Shown piece after piece: positions 8,608 through 16,796 of a DNA stretch of 34,663 bases (position 1 is its first letter; each line of letters begins with the position of its first letter). Position numbers and translations under genes: made by a program. Under the pieces are notes generated by a model. It made no database searches. It was not told the DNA's origin and worked only from the letters and a program-made list of their open reading frames with translations. The stretch covers positions 1-34,663 of the forward strand of contig CACJAW010000022.1 in assembly GCA_902591495.1 (NCBI GenBank). The letters run 5' to 3'. The DNA comes from an uncultured Pseudohongiella sp. GTDB taxonomy: Bacteria > Pseudomonadota > Gammaproteobacteria > Pseudomonadales > Pseudohongiellaceae.

Positions 8608-8637
8608 ATTTTAAATCACCCGAGTTTCATAATACAA
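8608..8637 (-). promoter_or_regulatory. Possible sigma-70 promoter of the map-glnD-dapDE operon
   Basis: Read on the minus strand, TTGTAT (8637-8632) is followed after 18 bases by TAAAAT (8613-8608), which matches the -10 consensus at five of six positions. It lies about 45 bases upstream of the map ATG. The -35 is poor, so this is a tentative call. The first gene of the operon needs a promoter somewhere in this gap, and this is the best candidate I see. Confidence 0.4.
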
Positions 8638-8708
8638 AATATCTACTCAAAAATGTCCCTGATGCTCCCAAAGCACTGTTATTGCTGCAGGAATAGGTTA
8701 GATATTGC

Positions 8709-8745
8709 TTCCGAGAATGACAATATTGTGGTATAAAGCGCGTCT
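8709..8745 (+). promoter_or_regulatory. Extended -10 promoter of rpsB with GC-rich discriminator
   Basis: The sequence TGGTATAAA at 8729-8737 is an extended -10 element (TG, one base, TATAAA). It is followed at once by GCGCG at 8738-8742, a GC-rich discriminator typical of stringently controlled ribosomal promoters. A weak -35 (TTCCGA, 8709-8714) stands 17 bases upstream. As I recall, an extended -10 with a GC discriminator is a conserved trait of gammaproteobacterial rpsB promoters. Transcription would begin near 8744, giving a leader of about 167 bases before the rpsB ATG, close to the length known in Escherichia coli. Confidence 0.65.
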
Positions 8746-8910
8746 CTAAATCTATGGGTTTCTCTAAAGGATCTGTCGAGTTAGTAGTTTTAATTTAATT
8801 AATCTTAATGTCGCATATACACCGACACATGCAATCTGGGTGCCTTGGTAGTTTTTAAAGGTTGATTGATGGGGTGTATAGAGGCTTAACCCAAACAAAA
8901 AGGTAAGAAC
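8744..8910 (+). promoter_or_regulatory. rpsB 5' leader with a long hairpin, candidate S2 autoregulation site
   Basis: The 348-base gap between map and rpsB holds no gene; its right half would be the rpsB leader. The 3' part can fold into a stacked hairpin. The base is eight perfect pairs (8816-8823 with 8873-8880). Above it lie CAATC/GATTG (8832-8836 with 8864-8868), flanked by three more pairs across a one-base bulge, and CCTT/AAGG (8843-8846 with 8858-8861) under an 11-base loop. Gammaproteobacterial rpsB leaders are known to carry a conserved RNA structure through which S2 represses its own operon, so that role is likely here. The structure is read by eye; the regulation is inferred from the family. 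Confidence 0.5.
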
Positions 8911-10074
8911 ATGTCTATCAGCATGAAAGAAATGCTCCGTGCGGGAGTTCATTTTGGACACCAATGTCGGTATTGGAATCCAAAAATGGAACCGTACATA
9001 TTCGGCGCTCGCAATAAAATCCATATTATTAACCTAGAGCACACGCTTCCGGCTTTTAACTCGGCCCTTGAGAAGATAAGTGGCCTAGCTGAGAAAAAGA
9101 AAAAAATCTTATTCGTTGGCACGAAACGCGCTGCGGCCAAAATTATTCGTGAGCAGGCTGAACGGGCTGGCATGCCCTATGTAAACCACCGCTGGCTTGG
9201 GGGTATGCTCACAAACTATAAAACAATTCGGGGCTCAATTAAGCGTCTGAAAGAGCTTGAGACACAAGAACAGGATGGAACATTCAGTCGCCTAACAAAA
9301 AAAGAAGCCCTAATGCTCACTCGAGCCAAAGAGAAATTGGAGCGAAGCATAGGTGGTATTAAAGATATGGGAGGGCTTCCAGATGCTCTATTCGTGATAG
9401 ACGTGGATCATGAACGAATAGCTGTCACGGAGGCTAATAATCTAAAGATCCCGGTTTTTGGAATCGTAGATTCAAACAGTAGTCCGGATGGTGTGGATTT
9501 TGTAATCCCTGGCAATGATGACGCAATAAGAGCAATTCAGCTATACACTTCTGCGATCGCGGATGCTTGTTTGGAAGGTCAATCTAACAATAATGGGATT
9601 GAGAACGAGTTTGTCGAAATAGAACAAGGTTCGTCAGTTAGCCTTGAAGCCGAACAGATTGAAAATTTGCAAGCTAAATCCGACGAAATAAGTCCTGAAA
9701 CTGAAACAGGATCAAAAGATGGAAGCGATGCATCGGAGGACGATTCGCCACCTGAAGAAGAGGTTAATGCTCCTGCAAGCGAAACTCCTGCTTCAGCCGA
9801 AGACTTGGATAGCGATGTTGTCGTTGAAGAGAATGCTTCGGCCGAGGATAAGGCTGTCGTTAGCACCTCTGAGAAAGACGATCCAGGTGATGCGGATAAA
9901 AAGAAATCAGATAGTGCTAGCGCTAAGAAGGAAAGTGCAACCACCAAAAAGAAAGTTGCTACTAAAAAGAAAGTAGCTGTTAAAAAGAAATCGCCCGCAA
10001 AAAAGAAGACTGTTGCAAAGAAAAAAGTAACAGCGAAGAAGAAATCAGTTGCTAAGGAAAAACAAGATGATTAA
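8911..10074 (+). CDS. rpsB: 30S ribosomal protein S2 with long acidic and Lys-rich C-terminal extension
   Basis: S2 binds the solvent side of the small subunit, between head and body, and is needed to place S1. Residues 1-225 are a normal S2: [56 protein letters not shown] and [20 protein letters not shown]. The usual protein is about 240 residues, but this one runs to 387. Residues about 231-328 are rich in Glu, Asp and Ser. Residues about 330-385 are a Lys tail of repeated [19 protein letters not shown] and KKKSVA units. The reading frame is unbroken to the TAA and no stop or frameshift separates core from tail. AAGGTAAG precedes the ATG. It is first in the rpsB-tsf transcript, with a terminator hairpin after it. 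Confidence 0.97.
   Translation: MSISMKEMLRAGVHFGHQCRYWNPKMEPYIFGARNKIHIINLEHTLPAFNSALEKISGLAEKKKKILFVGTKRAAAKIIREQAERAGMPYVNHRWLGGMLTNYKTIRGSIKRLKELETQEQDGTFSRLTKKEALMLTRAKEKLERSIGGIKDMGGLPDALFVIDVDHERIAVTEANNLKIPVFGIVDSNSSPDGVDFVIPGNDDAIRAIQLYTSAIADACLEGQSNNNGIENEFVEIEQGSSVSLEAEQIENLQAKSDEISPETETGSKDGSDASEDDSPPEEEVNAPASETPASAEDLDSDVVVEENASAEDKAVVSTSEKDDPGDADKKKSDSASAKKESATTKKKVATKKKVAVKKKSPAKKKTVAKKKVTAKKKSVAKEKQDD
9943..10053 (+). repeat. rpsB: Degenerate tandem repeat encoding Lys-rich hexapeptides in the rpsB tail
   Basis: About six imperfect units of 15-21 bases, each built on an AAAAAGAA-like core followed by GTxGCT-like codons, encode [31 protein letters not shown] and KKKSVA. The first two units differ at only a few bases, consistent with expansion by duplication. 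The repeat is entirely in frame. Confidence 0.75.
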
Positions 10075-10146
10075 AAGCATTAAGAATTGCCGCAAGTGCC
10101 TCGTATAAAAATTTTAAATGCGATGTTGGGAACGCAAGAAATCAGC

Positions 10147-10171
10147 AAGGGGGCTTATAGCCCCCTTTTTT
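10147..10171 (+). terminator. Rho-independent terminator or attenuator between rpsB and tsf
   Basis: A nine-base stem (AAGGGGGCT, 10147-10155, with AGCCCCCTT, 10159-10167) encloses a three-base loop and is followed by a run of six Ts (10166-10171). It lies 72 bases after the rpsB stop and 46 before the tsf ATG. Escherichia coli also carries a hairpin between these genes. It would lower tsf transcription relative to rpsB, or act as a partial stop. No clear tsf promoter is visible, so read-through is the simplest way to express tsf. Confidence 0.87.
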
Positions 10172-10217
10172 CAAATAAATAATTTTAAATTCATTTAATA
10201 TAAATGGAGCATAAATA

Positions 10218-11093
10218 ATGACGAGCATTACTGCGAGTATGGTGAAAGAACTCAGAGAACGAACTGGTTTGGGTATGATGGATTGCAAAAAAGCACTATC
10301 GGAGGCCGGTGGTGACATGGAAAAAGCGATTGAGGATCTCCGCAAGGCTAGTGGTCTAAAGGCGGCAAAAAAGGCAAGTAGGGTTGCTGCTGAAGGAGTG
10401 GTGATGGCTAAAATTTCTGGCGATGGCAATCGAGGTGTGATTATTGAAGTGAACAGTGAAACAGATTTTGTGGCAAGAGATGAGAACTTTTTACGTTTTG
10501 TCAGTGAAGCGCTTGAGATTGCATACAATGAAAACGAGGCGAGTGTTGAAGTGTTATTAAGCAAAGGTCTTGAGGAGTCGCGACAAGCCCTAGTGCAAAA
10601 AATTGGCGAGAATATTAGCGTCAGGCGAATTGAGAGATTAAACTTTGAGAACGCTAACCAAGGGATAGTTGAAAGCTATGTGCACAATAACGGAAAAATA
10701 GGTGTTCTAATTTCCCTTAAAGGGGGCGATGAGGCTCTAGCACGAGACATAGCTATGCACATTGCTGCCGTTAATCCACTTGTTGTAAGACCTGAAGATG
10801 TTCCAGAAGATGTTCTAGCAAAAGAGTCAGAAATATACGCAGCGCAAGCGCGAGAAAGCGGAAAACCTGATGAAATTGTGGAAAAAATGATTAGTGGTCG
10901 TCTGCGTAAATTCGTTTCAGAGGTTAGTTTGCTAGAGCAACAATTTGTGAAGGATCCGGAGAGCACCATTCGTGATCTATTGGCGGAAGTAGGAGCCGAT
11001 ATAGTCCAATTTGTTCGGTATGAGGTCGGGGAGGGTATAGAAAAAGAAGAAGAGGATTTCGCTGCTGAAGTAGCTGCGCAACTTAATTCTTGA
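10218..11093 (+). CDS. tsf: Elongation factor Ts
   Basis: EF-Ts is the nucleotide exchange factor that releases GDP from EF-Tu. The 291-residue product begins with the UBA-like N-terminal domain (VKELRERTGLGMMDCKKAL, about residues 9-27), followed by the core with the EF-Tu contact motif TDFVARDENF at about 81-90. It continues through the duplicated core and a C-terminal module ending near EVAAQLNS. The length is typical (Escherichia coli 283). GGAG at 10206-10209 lies nine bases before the ATG, a good ribosome-binding site. It sits downstream of the intergenic terminator and 29 bases before pyrH. Confidence 0.97.
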   Translation: MTSITASMVKELRERTGLGMMDCKKALSEAGGDMEKAIEDLRKASGLKAAKKASRVAAEGVVMAKISGDGNRGVIIEVNSETDFVARDENFLRFVSEALEIAYNENEASVEVLLSKGLEESRQALVQKIGENISVRRIERLNFENANQGIVESYVHNNGKIGVLISLKGGDEALARDIAMHIAAVNPLVVRPEDVPEDVLAKESEIYAAQARESGKPDEIVEKMISGRLRKFVSEVSLLEQQFVKDPESTIRDLLAEVGADIVQFVRYEVGEGIEKEEEDFAAEVAAQLNS

Positions 11094-11122
11094 GCATAAA
11101 TTAACTGACTCGTAGATGCGAT

Positions 11123-11842
11123 ATGGCAAAATTGGAAAGTGAGTATAAAAAAATTCTTTTAAAGTTGAGTGGTGAAGCGCTTGCTGGTGATGCTGGTTTT
11201 GGTATTGACCCCAATGTGTTAGACCGTATGTCATTGGAGATAAAGCAAATAATTGAGCTTGGCATTCAAGTAGGTGTGGTTATTGGTGGCGGTAATTTGT
11301 TCAGAGGAGCCCATCTTAGTGCTGCAGGATTGGATAGGGTAACCGGCGATCATATGGGGATGCTTGCTACGGTAATGAACGCTTTAGCAATGCGAGATTC
11401 TCTTGAGAGAAATAATGTGCCAACAAGAGTAATGTCGGCAATCCAGATGAGTGGTGTGGTGGAGCAATATGATCGCCGGACGGCAATCCGTCATCTTAAT
11501 TCAGGTGATGTCGTGATTTTTTCTGCAGGCACTGGTAATCCATTTTTCACTACAGATTCTGCAGCCTGTTTAAGAGGAATAGAAATTAATGCGGACATAG
11601 TTTTGAAGGCTACAAAAGTTGATGGTGTTTACTCAGATGATCCGACAAATAATCCTAAAGCTACTAAATATAGCCGTTTAAGTTACGATGAGGTATTGGA
11701 AAAAAAACTTGAGGTAATGGATCTAACGGCTATTTGTTTGTGTAGAGACCATCAAATGCCTATAAAAGTCTTTAACATGCAGAGGCCTGGCTCCCTCTTC
11801 GATAACATATCGGGACTGTCGGACGGTACGTTAATCCAGTAG
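11123..11842 (+). CDS. pyrH: Uridylate kinase (UMP kinase)
   Basis: PyrH phosphorylates UMP to UDP with ATP; it is the bacterial hexameric amino-acid-kinase-fold enzyme, activated by GTP and inhibited by UTP. The 239-residue protein shows LLKLSGEAL at about residues 12-20 (phosphate binding), [13 protein letters not shown] at about 53-65, [12 protein letters not shown] at about 138-149 and the [12 protein letters not shown] region at about 163-174, all family signatures. The order rpsB-tsf-pyrH-frr is widely conserved. The start is an ATG lacking a strong Shine-Dalgarno. UDP made here feeds CTP synthase (pyrG, downstream) and the UDP-sugars used by LpxA and LpxB. Confidence 0.97.
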   Translation: MAKLESEYKKILLKLSGEALAGDAGFGIDPNVLDRMSLEIKQIIELGIQVGVVIGGGNLFRGAHLSAAGLDRVTGDHMGMLATVMNALAMRDSLERNNVPTRVMSAIQMSGVVEQYDRRTAIRHLNSGDVVIFSAGTGNPFFTTDSAACLRGIEINADIVLKATKVDGVYSDDPTNNPKATKYSRLSYDEVLEKKLEVMDLTAICLCRDHQMPIKVFNMQRPGSLFDNISGLSDGTLIQ

Positions 11843-11882
11843 TAGCTATTAACTATGAGTCAATATAATGAGGGGAAATTGA

Positions 11883-12440
11883 ATGGTAGATGATATTATC
11901 AAAGACGCCGAAGAGAGAATGCAAAAGTCTATTACCTCATTGGAAGAGTCATTTAAGAAAATTCGAACAGGGCGTGCCCATCCCAGTATTCTTGATAGCA
12001 TCATGGTTTCATATTATGGATCTGATACTTTGTTAAGTCAGGTAGCTAATGTGAGTGTAGAAGAAGGCCGAAATCTTATTATATCTCCATGGGAAAAGAA
12101 TATAATTGGAGAGATAGAGAAGGCAATTTTAAAATCTGACTTAGGATTAAATCCATCCAATAACGGGGACACTATTCGTGTTCCTATGCCTCCTTTAACA
12201 GAGGAAACTCGGAGGGAATTTACAAAGCAGGCAAAGAGTGAGTCTGAAAATACAAAGATTGCACTTCGCAATATTCGTCGAGACGCTAATTCTGATTTTA
12301 AAGATTTACAAAAAGAAAAGGTTATTAGTGAAGATGAGCAGAGACGAGCCGAAGACAGCGTGCAAAAACTCACAGATAAGTATGTGACAACAGTGGACTC
12401 TGTATATCAAGTAAAAGAATCGGACTTGCTTTCTTTTTAG
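11883..12440 (+). CDS. frr: Ribosome recycling factor
   Basis: RRF splits post-termination ribosomes together with EF-G. The 185-residue product has exactly the standard length. Recognisable stretches are FKKIRTGRAHPSILDSI at about residues 24-40 and the C-terminal part of the long three-helix bundle (RRDANSDFKDLQKEKVISED near 131-150). Between them lies the beta-rich domain II (about 31-104), with the PMPPLTEETRREF linker. GAGGGGAAA precedes the ATG at a suitable distance. It follows pyrH by 40 bases and is followed after 62 bases by uppS. Nothing unusual is seen. Confidence 0.97.
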   Translation: MVDDIIKDAEERMQKSITSLEESFKKIRTGRAHPSILDSIMVSYYGSDTLLSQVANVSVEEGRNLIISPWEKNIIGEIEKAILKSDLGLNPSNNGDTIRVPMPPLTEETRREFTKQAKSESENTKIALRNIRRDANSDFKDLQKEKVISEDEQRRAEDSVQKLTDKYVTTVDSVYQVKESDLLSF

Positions 12441-12502
12441 AAAATTACCAAACTTACTGCCCTTCAACTATCAGGTGATTAATCGAAGATATTGACTTAA
12501 AA

Positions 12503-13252
12503 ATGACGCCTGACTCTCCAAACTTGAAAAACAATCCAAAGCATATAGCCTTTATTATGGATGGGAATAACCGTTGGGCTAAGTCTAAAGGCTTTTCTCC
12601 AAGGCGGGGGTACCAACATGGTGCTGAGGCGGCAAAATTAGTAATAAATGCTTGTGTTGAGAAAGCGATACCGTATGTAACTTTATTCGCTTTTAGCAGT
12701 GAGAACTGGGTTAGGCCGTCTGGAGAAATAAAAAGTCTTATGGCTTTATTCTTGACTGTATTGAACCGTGGTGAAATTCAGCAGCTTCACAATAATAACG
12801 TGAGGTTGTTGTTCATAGGTAAACGGGGTAATTTTTCAGAGAAAATCCAGCTTGGTATGAAGCAGGCTGAGGATCTCACTCAAAATAACGCTGGAACAAC
12901 AGTTATCGTAGCTGCCGACTACGGAGGTCGTTGGGACCTAGTTAATTCGACGATAGAAATATGTAGTAAAATTCGTTCAAAAGAGTTAAGTGTTGAGCAA
13001 ATTAATGAAGAATTGATTAATAACTATACAAGTTTGGGTAGCTTTCCGGATCCTGATTTATGCATTAGAACAGGTGGTGAGCGTCGACTTAGTAACTTTT
13101 TATTATGGCATTTTGCTTATACTGAATTTTATTTCACCGATTGTTTTTGGCCTGATTTTAACGAATCTGAGCTACAACTAGCCTTAGATGATTACGCTCA
13201 CAGGCAAAGACGTTTTGGTGGCCAGAACAAAATTTTCCGAGTAGGTAATTAA
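12503..13252 (+). CDS. uppS: Undecaprenyl diphosphate synthase (cis-prenyltransferase)
   Basis: UppS condenses eight isopentenyl diphosphates with farnesyl diphosphate in cis, giving the C55 carrier for cell-wall polymers. The 249-residue protein begins its conserved part with HIAFIMDGNNRWAKSKG, carrying the catalytic Asp near residue 20. Further motifs are YVTLFAFSSENWVRP at about 58-72, the DLCIRTGGERRLSNFLLWH region at about 180-198 and the final DYAHRQRRFGGQ. It lies directly before cdsA, with one base between the stop and the GTG start, and dxr follows; this order is the Pseudomonas one and differs from Escherichia coli, where dxr comes first. No strong ribosome-binding site is seen before the ATG. 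Confidence 0.97.
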   Translation: MTPDSPNLKNNPKHIAFIMDGNNRWAKSKGFSPRRGYQHGAEAAKLVINACVEKAIPYVTLFAFSSENWVRPSGEIKSLMALFLTVLNRGEIQQLHNNNVRLLFIGKRGNFSEKIQLGMKQAEDLTQNNAGTTVIVAADYGGRWDLVNSTIEICSKIRSKELSVEQINEELINNYTSLGSFPDPDLCIRTGGERRLSNFLLWHFAYTEFYFTDCFWPDFNESELQLALDDYAHRQRRFGGQNKIFRVGN

Positions 13253-13253
13253 A

Positions 13254-14108
13254 GTGCTGCGAGAGCGTATAAAAACTGCCCTAGTTCTCGTTGCTGCTTT
13301 CATTTTAATTAGCACTAAATCGTCTGTTTTGGTTTTTAGCATTGTAATTTCGGGATTCATGGGCTTTGTAGCGTGGGAATGGGCGGGACTTGCCGGGATT
13401 ACAAAAAAGTCATTTAAATTTGCTTACGCAATTTGCTTTATTTGTATTCTTGGTTTCTTACATCAAGAGCTTGGGTTAAGTAATAATCAGGACCAATTTG
13501 ATAAAGATATGTCCCTGATTTTTCTCTGTATAGGTTTGTTGTTTTGGAGCAGTTCAGTTTTTTTTCTTTATCATTACCCTAAATATTTTGAGTTTTGGAA
13601 AAAGAAATATAAATTAACAGCGATGGGTTTATTGGTGATCATTCCAGGTTGGAATGGGATGATAGTACTTAAACTCCTTAATCCAGAGGGATATTTACTA
13701 CTACTCATTGTAATATTAGTTGCGGCAACAGACATTGGCGCTTATTTCGTTGGTAGAAACTTCGGACGCATAAAACTAGCTGAAAAATTAAGTCCAAATA
13801 AAACATGGGAAGGAGTTTTGGGAGGGGGTGCAGTTTGTGTTTTGACAATTATATTGATAACAGGATTAGTTGATTTAATTTTTCCAGCGTTTTTTCAAAT
13901 CGATTCCTTTTTAATTATATTTTTGACGTTAACGACTATAGTCTTTTCCGTAGTGGGAGATTTGTTTGAAAGTATGCTTAAGAGGAATCAGGGCATTAAA
14001 GATAGCGGAAATATGCTACCTGGTCATGGGGGAATTTTGGATCGGGTGGATGGGCTTTTGGCGGTGGTACCATGCTTTTCGTTGATTTTACTCATAACTA
14101 TTAAGTAA
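13254..14108 (+). CDS. cdsA: Phosphatidate cytidylyltransferase
   Basis: CdsA is an inner-membrane enzyme making CDP-diacylglycerol from phosphatidic acid and CTP, the branch point of phospholipid synthesis. The 284-residue protein has about seven to eight hydrophobic segments. The family signature is complete near the C-terminus: SMLKRNQGIKDSGNMLPGHG followed by GILDRVDGL, with the Lys-Asp and His-Gly-Gly positions intact. PNKTWEG, at about 182-188, is another family motif. The start is a GTG one base after the uppS stop, giving MLRERIKTALVLVA, which fits the usual N-terminus. Coupling to uppS translation is likely. Confidence 0.96.
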   Translation: MLRERIKTALVLVAAFILISTKSSVLVFSIVISGFMGFVAWEWAGLAGITKKSFKFAYAICFICILGFLHQELGLSNNQDQFDKDMSLIFLCIGLLFWSSSVFFLYHYPKYFEFWKKKYKLTAMGLLVIIPGWNGMIVLKLLNPEGYLLLLIVILVAATDIGAYFVGRNFGRIKLAEKLSPNKTWEGVLGGGAVCVLTIILITGLVDLIFPAFFQIDSFLIIFLTLTTIVFSVVGDLFESMLKRNQGIKDSGNMLPGHGGILDRVDGLLAVVPCFSLILLITIK

Positions 14109-14117
14109 AAATTATCC

Positions 14118-15305
14118 ATGACAAAGAAATCAGTAACTATACTTGGATCTACAGGCTCAGTTGGTCGGAGTAGTTTAGACTTGATGAGATCCTCGAATAA
14201 ATTTGATCTCTTTGCCATAACTGCCAATCAAAATGCAGAACTTCTTATAAAACAGTGCAGGGAGTTTAACCCACGCATTGCTGTTATCGGCGATGAAAGT
14301 CTTGCTGACTCATGTTATGAGTCTCTAAAGAGATCTGATTGTGATACGAAATTAAAAGTAGGTCAAGATGCTTTGGACGAGGTTGCTAGTGATTCCGCAG
14401 TTGATATCGTAATTGCTGCGATTGTTGGATCTGCGGGCTTGAATCCTACAATTGACGCTGCAAAAAATGGAAAAAGGATATTGTTAGCCAATAAAGAAGC
14501 TTTGATAATGTCTGGGCAGTTGTTTATGAAGACAGCTCTTGAGTCAGGATCAACTATAATTCCAATCGATAGTGAGCATAGTGGCATTTTTCAATGTTTG
14601 AGCAATGAAAAATCAGAAGCTAGTGCTATTCAGTTTAAAGGTGTAGAAAAACTCGTATTAACAGCGTCAGGAGGCCCATTTTTAAACCTAGATTCTTCGG
14701 AGTTTAAATACATTACTCCCGAAATGGCTTGCGCACATCCTACATGGAAGATGGGCAAAAAAATTTCTGTCGACTCAGCATCCATGATGAACAAGGGGTT
14801 AGAGTTGATTGAAGCTCATCACCTATTTAACGTGGACATGCCTAAATTAGATGCGATTATTCACCCACAAAGTATCGTACATGCACTTGTGTATTTCTTG
14901 GATGGCTCTGTACTTGCGCAATTAGCTAATCCCGATATGAGAATACCCATTGCGTACGGCTTGACTTATCCAAAACGGATGGAATCGGGAGTAGAACACC
15001 TAGATTTAGTCGAACTCACAGATTTGCAATTCTTAGAGGTAAATGAGGATCGATTCCCATGCCTAAAATTAGCGAGGTTGGCAGCAAAAGAGGGAGGCTC
15101 GAGTCCAATTTTGCTAAATGCAGCTAACGAAATGGCCGTTGAGGCTTTTTTGAGAGGTAAGATCAGTTTTGTAAAAATCCCTCAGATAATTGAGGAGGTA
15201 ATGATGAAAATACCTTGTGAATCGCCTGCATCTATAGCTATTATTCATGACCTCGATTTGCGGGCGAGACAACTGTCTAACCAATTGATTAATAAAGGGA
15301 GCTAG
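14118..15305 (+). CDS. dxr: 1-deoxy-D-xylulose 5-phosphate reductoisomerase
   Basis: Dxr converts DXP to 2-C-methyl-D-erythritol 4-phosphate with NADPH, the first committed step of the MEP isoprenoid pathway. The 395-residue product has the NADPH-binding GSTGSVG at residues 10-16. The metal-binding PIDSEHSGIFQ has Asp151 and Glu153. ASGGPF and SMMNKGLELIEAHHLF complete the active site, and IHPQSIVHALV leads into the C-terminal helical domain. The length is typical (Escherichia coli 398). It starts nine bases after cdsA and is followed by rseP after 33 bases. The next enzyme but for YgbP order, IspD, begins at the right end of the window, so two early MEP steps lie in the same chromosomal block. 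Confidence 0.97.
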   Translation: MTKKSVTILGSTGSVGRSSLDLMRSSNKFDLFAITANQNAELLIKQCREFNPRIAVIGDESLADSCYESLKRSDCDTKLKVGQDALDEVASDSAVDIVIAAIVGSAGLNPTIDAAKNGKRILLANKEALIMSGQLFMKTALESGSTIIPIDSEHSGIFQCLSNEKSEASAIQFKGVEKLVLTASGGPFLNLDSSEFKYITPEMACAHPTWKMGKKISVDSASMMNKGLELIEAHHLFNVDMPKLDAIIHPQSIVHALVYFLDGSVLAQLANPDMRIPIAYGLTYPKRMESGVEHLDLVELTDLQFLEVNEDRFPCLKLARLAAKEGGSSPILLNAANEMAVEAFLRGKISFVKIPQIIEEVMMKIPCESPASIAIIHDLDLRARQLSNQLINKGS

Positions 15306-15338
15306 CCCAGTTTTCTTATTTTTGGGTAAAGATGTGCA

Positions 15339-16736
15339 ATGGCGATAGTTTTTCAAACAATGGTAAGTGTAGTGGCTTTAATCATAACCTTGGGAATCTT
15401 GGTTACAATCCATGAATTTGGTCATTATTGGGTTGCCCGCCGCTGTAAAGTTAAGGTGCTTAAATTTTCAATAGGTTTTGGCCGGGCTATTAAGTCCTGG
15501 AGGGGAAAAGACGGAGTTGAATTTGTAATAGCACCAATTCCATTGGGTGGATATGTGAAAATGTTAGGTCAGGAAGACACCAAGCTCGTGGAGGCGGATG
15601 ATGTGCCTGCAGAGGAGGAACATGCATCTTTCGCATCTAAATCTCCTCTCGAGAGAGCATTAATAGCCGTTGCTGGCCCTGCGGCGAATTTTCTTTTAGC
15701 CATCGCTGTATTTTGGATATTAAATCTTGCGTATGGCAAGAGTGGAATAGCCCCAATAGTATCTGACGTTGTTGATGATTCTCCAGCATTTTTGGCGCAA
15801 CTAAAGAAGAATGACGAAATTCTGTTAGTTGATGGCACAGAAACTTTCACTTGGCAGCAGGTAAACATGAAGATGTTGTCGCGTCTAGGTGAAACAGGAG
15901 AAATAAAGTTAACGATTACTCGACCAGGTATCGATGAAAACTTGAATATTGCTTTACCCATTAATGAATGGATGGCAAACAATATTGAACCTGATCCTCT
16001 AACTGACCTTGGGATAGTGAGTATACAAATCCCGCCGATAATTGGTGGAGTGATAGAAGGTGGGGCAGCGGATATTGGTGGTTTGCGTGCTGGGGATATC
16101 GTTTTGAGAGTCAATGATATTAATATTAAAAGTTGGAGCGATTGGGTCGAAAAGATTAGGTCCAATCCGGAACTAGAGATAGAAGTTGTTGTCCAACGTG
16201 ATGGTGTAGAGGATTTATTGCATCTGCGGCCAATGGCAAATCGTGAGGCCGGTGGCTCAATCTATGGAACGATCGGCGCTTATGCTCAAGGAACAAATTT
16301 AAATCAGCTTGTGTCATCTGAAATGGTTCGGGAAATTACGTTTAACCCAATTTCAGCAATTATTCCAGCCCTTGAGGAAGCTTGGGATAAGTCACTTTTT
16401 GTACTGAGCGCAATCAAGAAGATGGTTATCGGTTTAATTTCCGTAAAAAATATTAATGGCCCTATTACGATTGCTCAAGTGGCCGGAGAAACAGCGGCTT
16501 ATGGTTTAGAAGTTTACTTAGGGTTCTTGGCGTTGCTCAGTATAAGTTTAGGTGTGCTCAACCTTTTGCCAATTCCAGTTTTGGATGGAGGACAGATATT
16601 ATTCTGCGTTGTAGAGATGATTATCAGGCGACCTGTGCCAGAGAAAGTTCAAGCGTGGGGCCTTCAGTTAGGGTTGTTAATTATTTCCAGTATTATGGTT
16701 CTTGCGATCTACAATGACTTTAATCGATTTTTCTAA
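15339..16736 (+). CDS. rseP: Site-2 protease RseP (MucP)
   Basis: RseP is an inner-membrane zinc metalloprotease that cuts anti-sigma factor RseA/MucA inside the membrane, releasing sigma-E/AlgU in envelope stress; it also removes signal-peptide remnants. The 465-residue protein has the zinc motif HEFGH at residues 25-29 in the first membrane segment. Two periplasmic PDZ domains follow (about 125-205 and 215-290; note GGLRAGDIVLRVND). Three more membrane segments come after, with NLLPIPVLDGGQ near residue 410 supplying the third zinc ligand, Asp. The length is close to Escherichia coli (450). It precedes bamA and skp, an arrangement shared by most gammaproteobacteria, whose downstream genes are often sigma-E controlled. 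Its substrates are not in this window. Confidence 0.96.
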   Translation: MAIVFQTMVSVVALIITLGILVTIHEFGHYWVARRCKVKVLKFSIGFGRAIKSWRGKDGVEFVIAPIPLGGYVKMLGQEDTKLVEADDVPAEEEHASFASKSPLERALIAVAGPAANFLLAIAVFWILNLAYGKSGIAPIVSDVVDDSPAFLAQLKKNDEILLVDGTETFTWQQVNMKMLSRLGETGEIKLTITRPGIDENLNIALPINEWMANNIEPDPLTDLGIVSIQIPPIIGGVIEGGAADIGGLRAGDIVLRVNDINIKSWSDWVEKIRSNPELEIEVVVQRDGVEDLLHLRPMANREAGGSIYGTIGAYAQGTNLNQLVSSEMVREITFNPISAIIPALEEAWDKSLFVLSAIKKMVIGLISVKNINGPITIAQVAGETAAYGLEVYLGFLALLSISLGVLNLLPIPVLDGGQILFCVVEMIIRRPVPEKVQAWGLQLGLLIISSIMVLAIYNDFNRFF

Positions 16737-16796
16737 AAATGAATCAAATTATCCCAGTGCCGCATAACCGCAGCTATATTTGAGTCAGTGCTACTA

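Noticed and set aside
9579..9947. Open frame on the minus strand opposite the acidic part of the rpsB extension, Ser/Ala-rich
   Set aside because: It mirrors Glu/Asp/Ala codons of rpsB, has low-complexity sequence, no ribosome-binding site and no recognisable domain.
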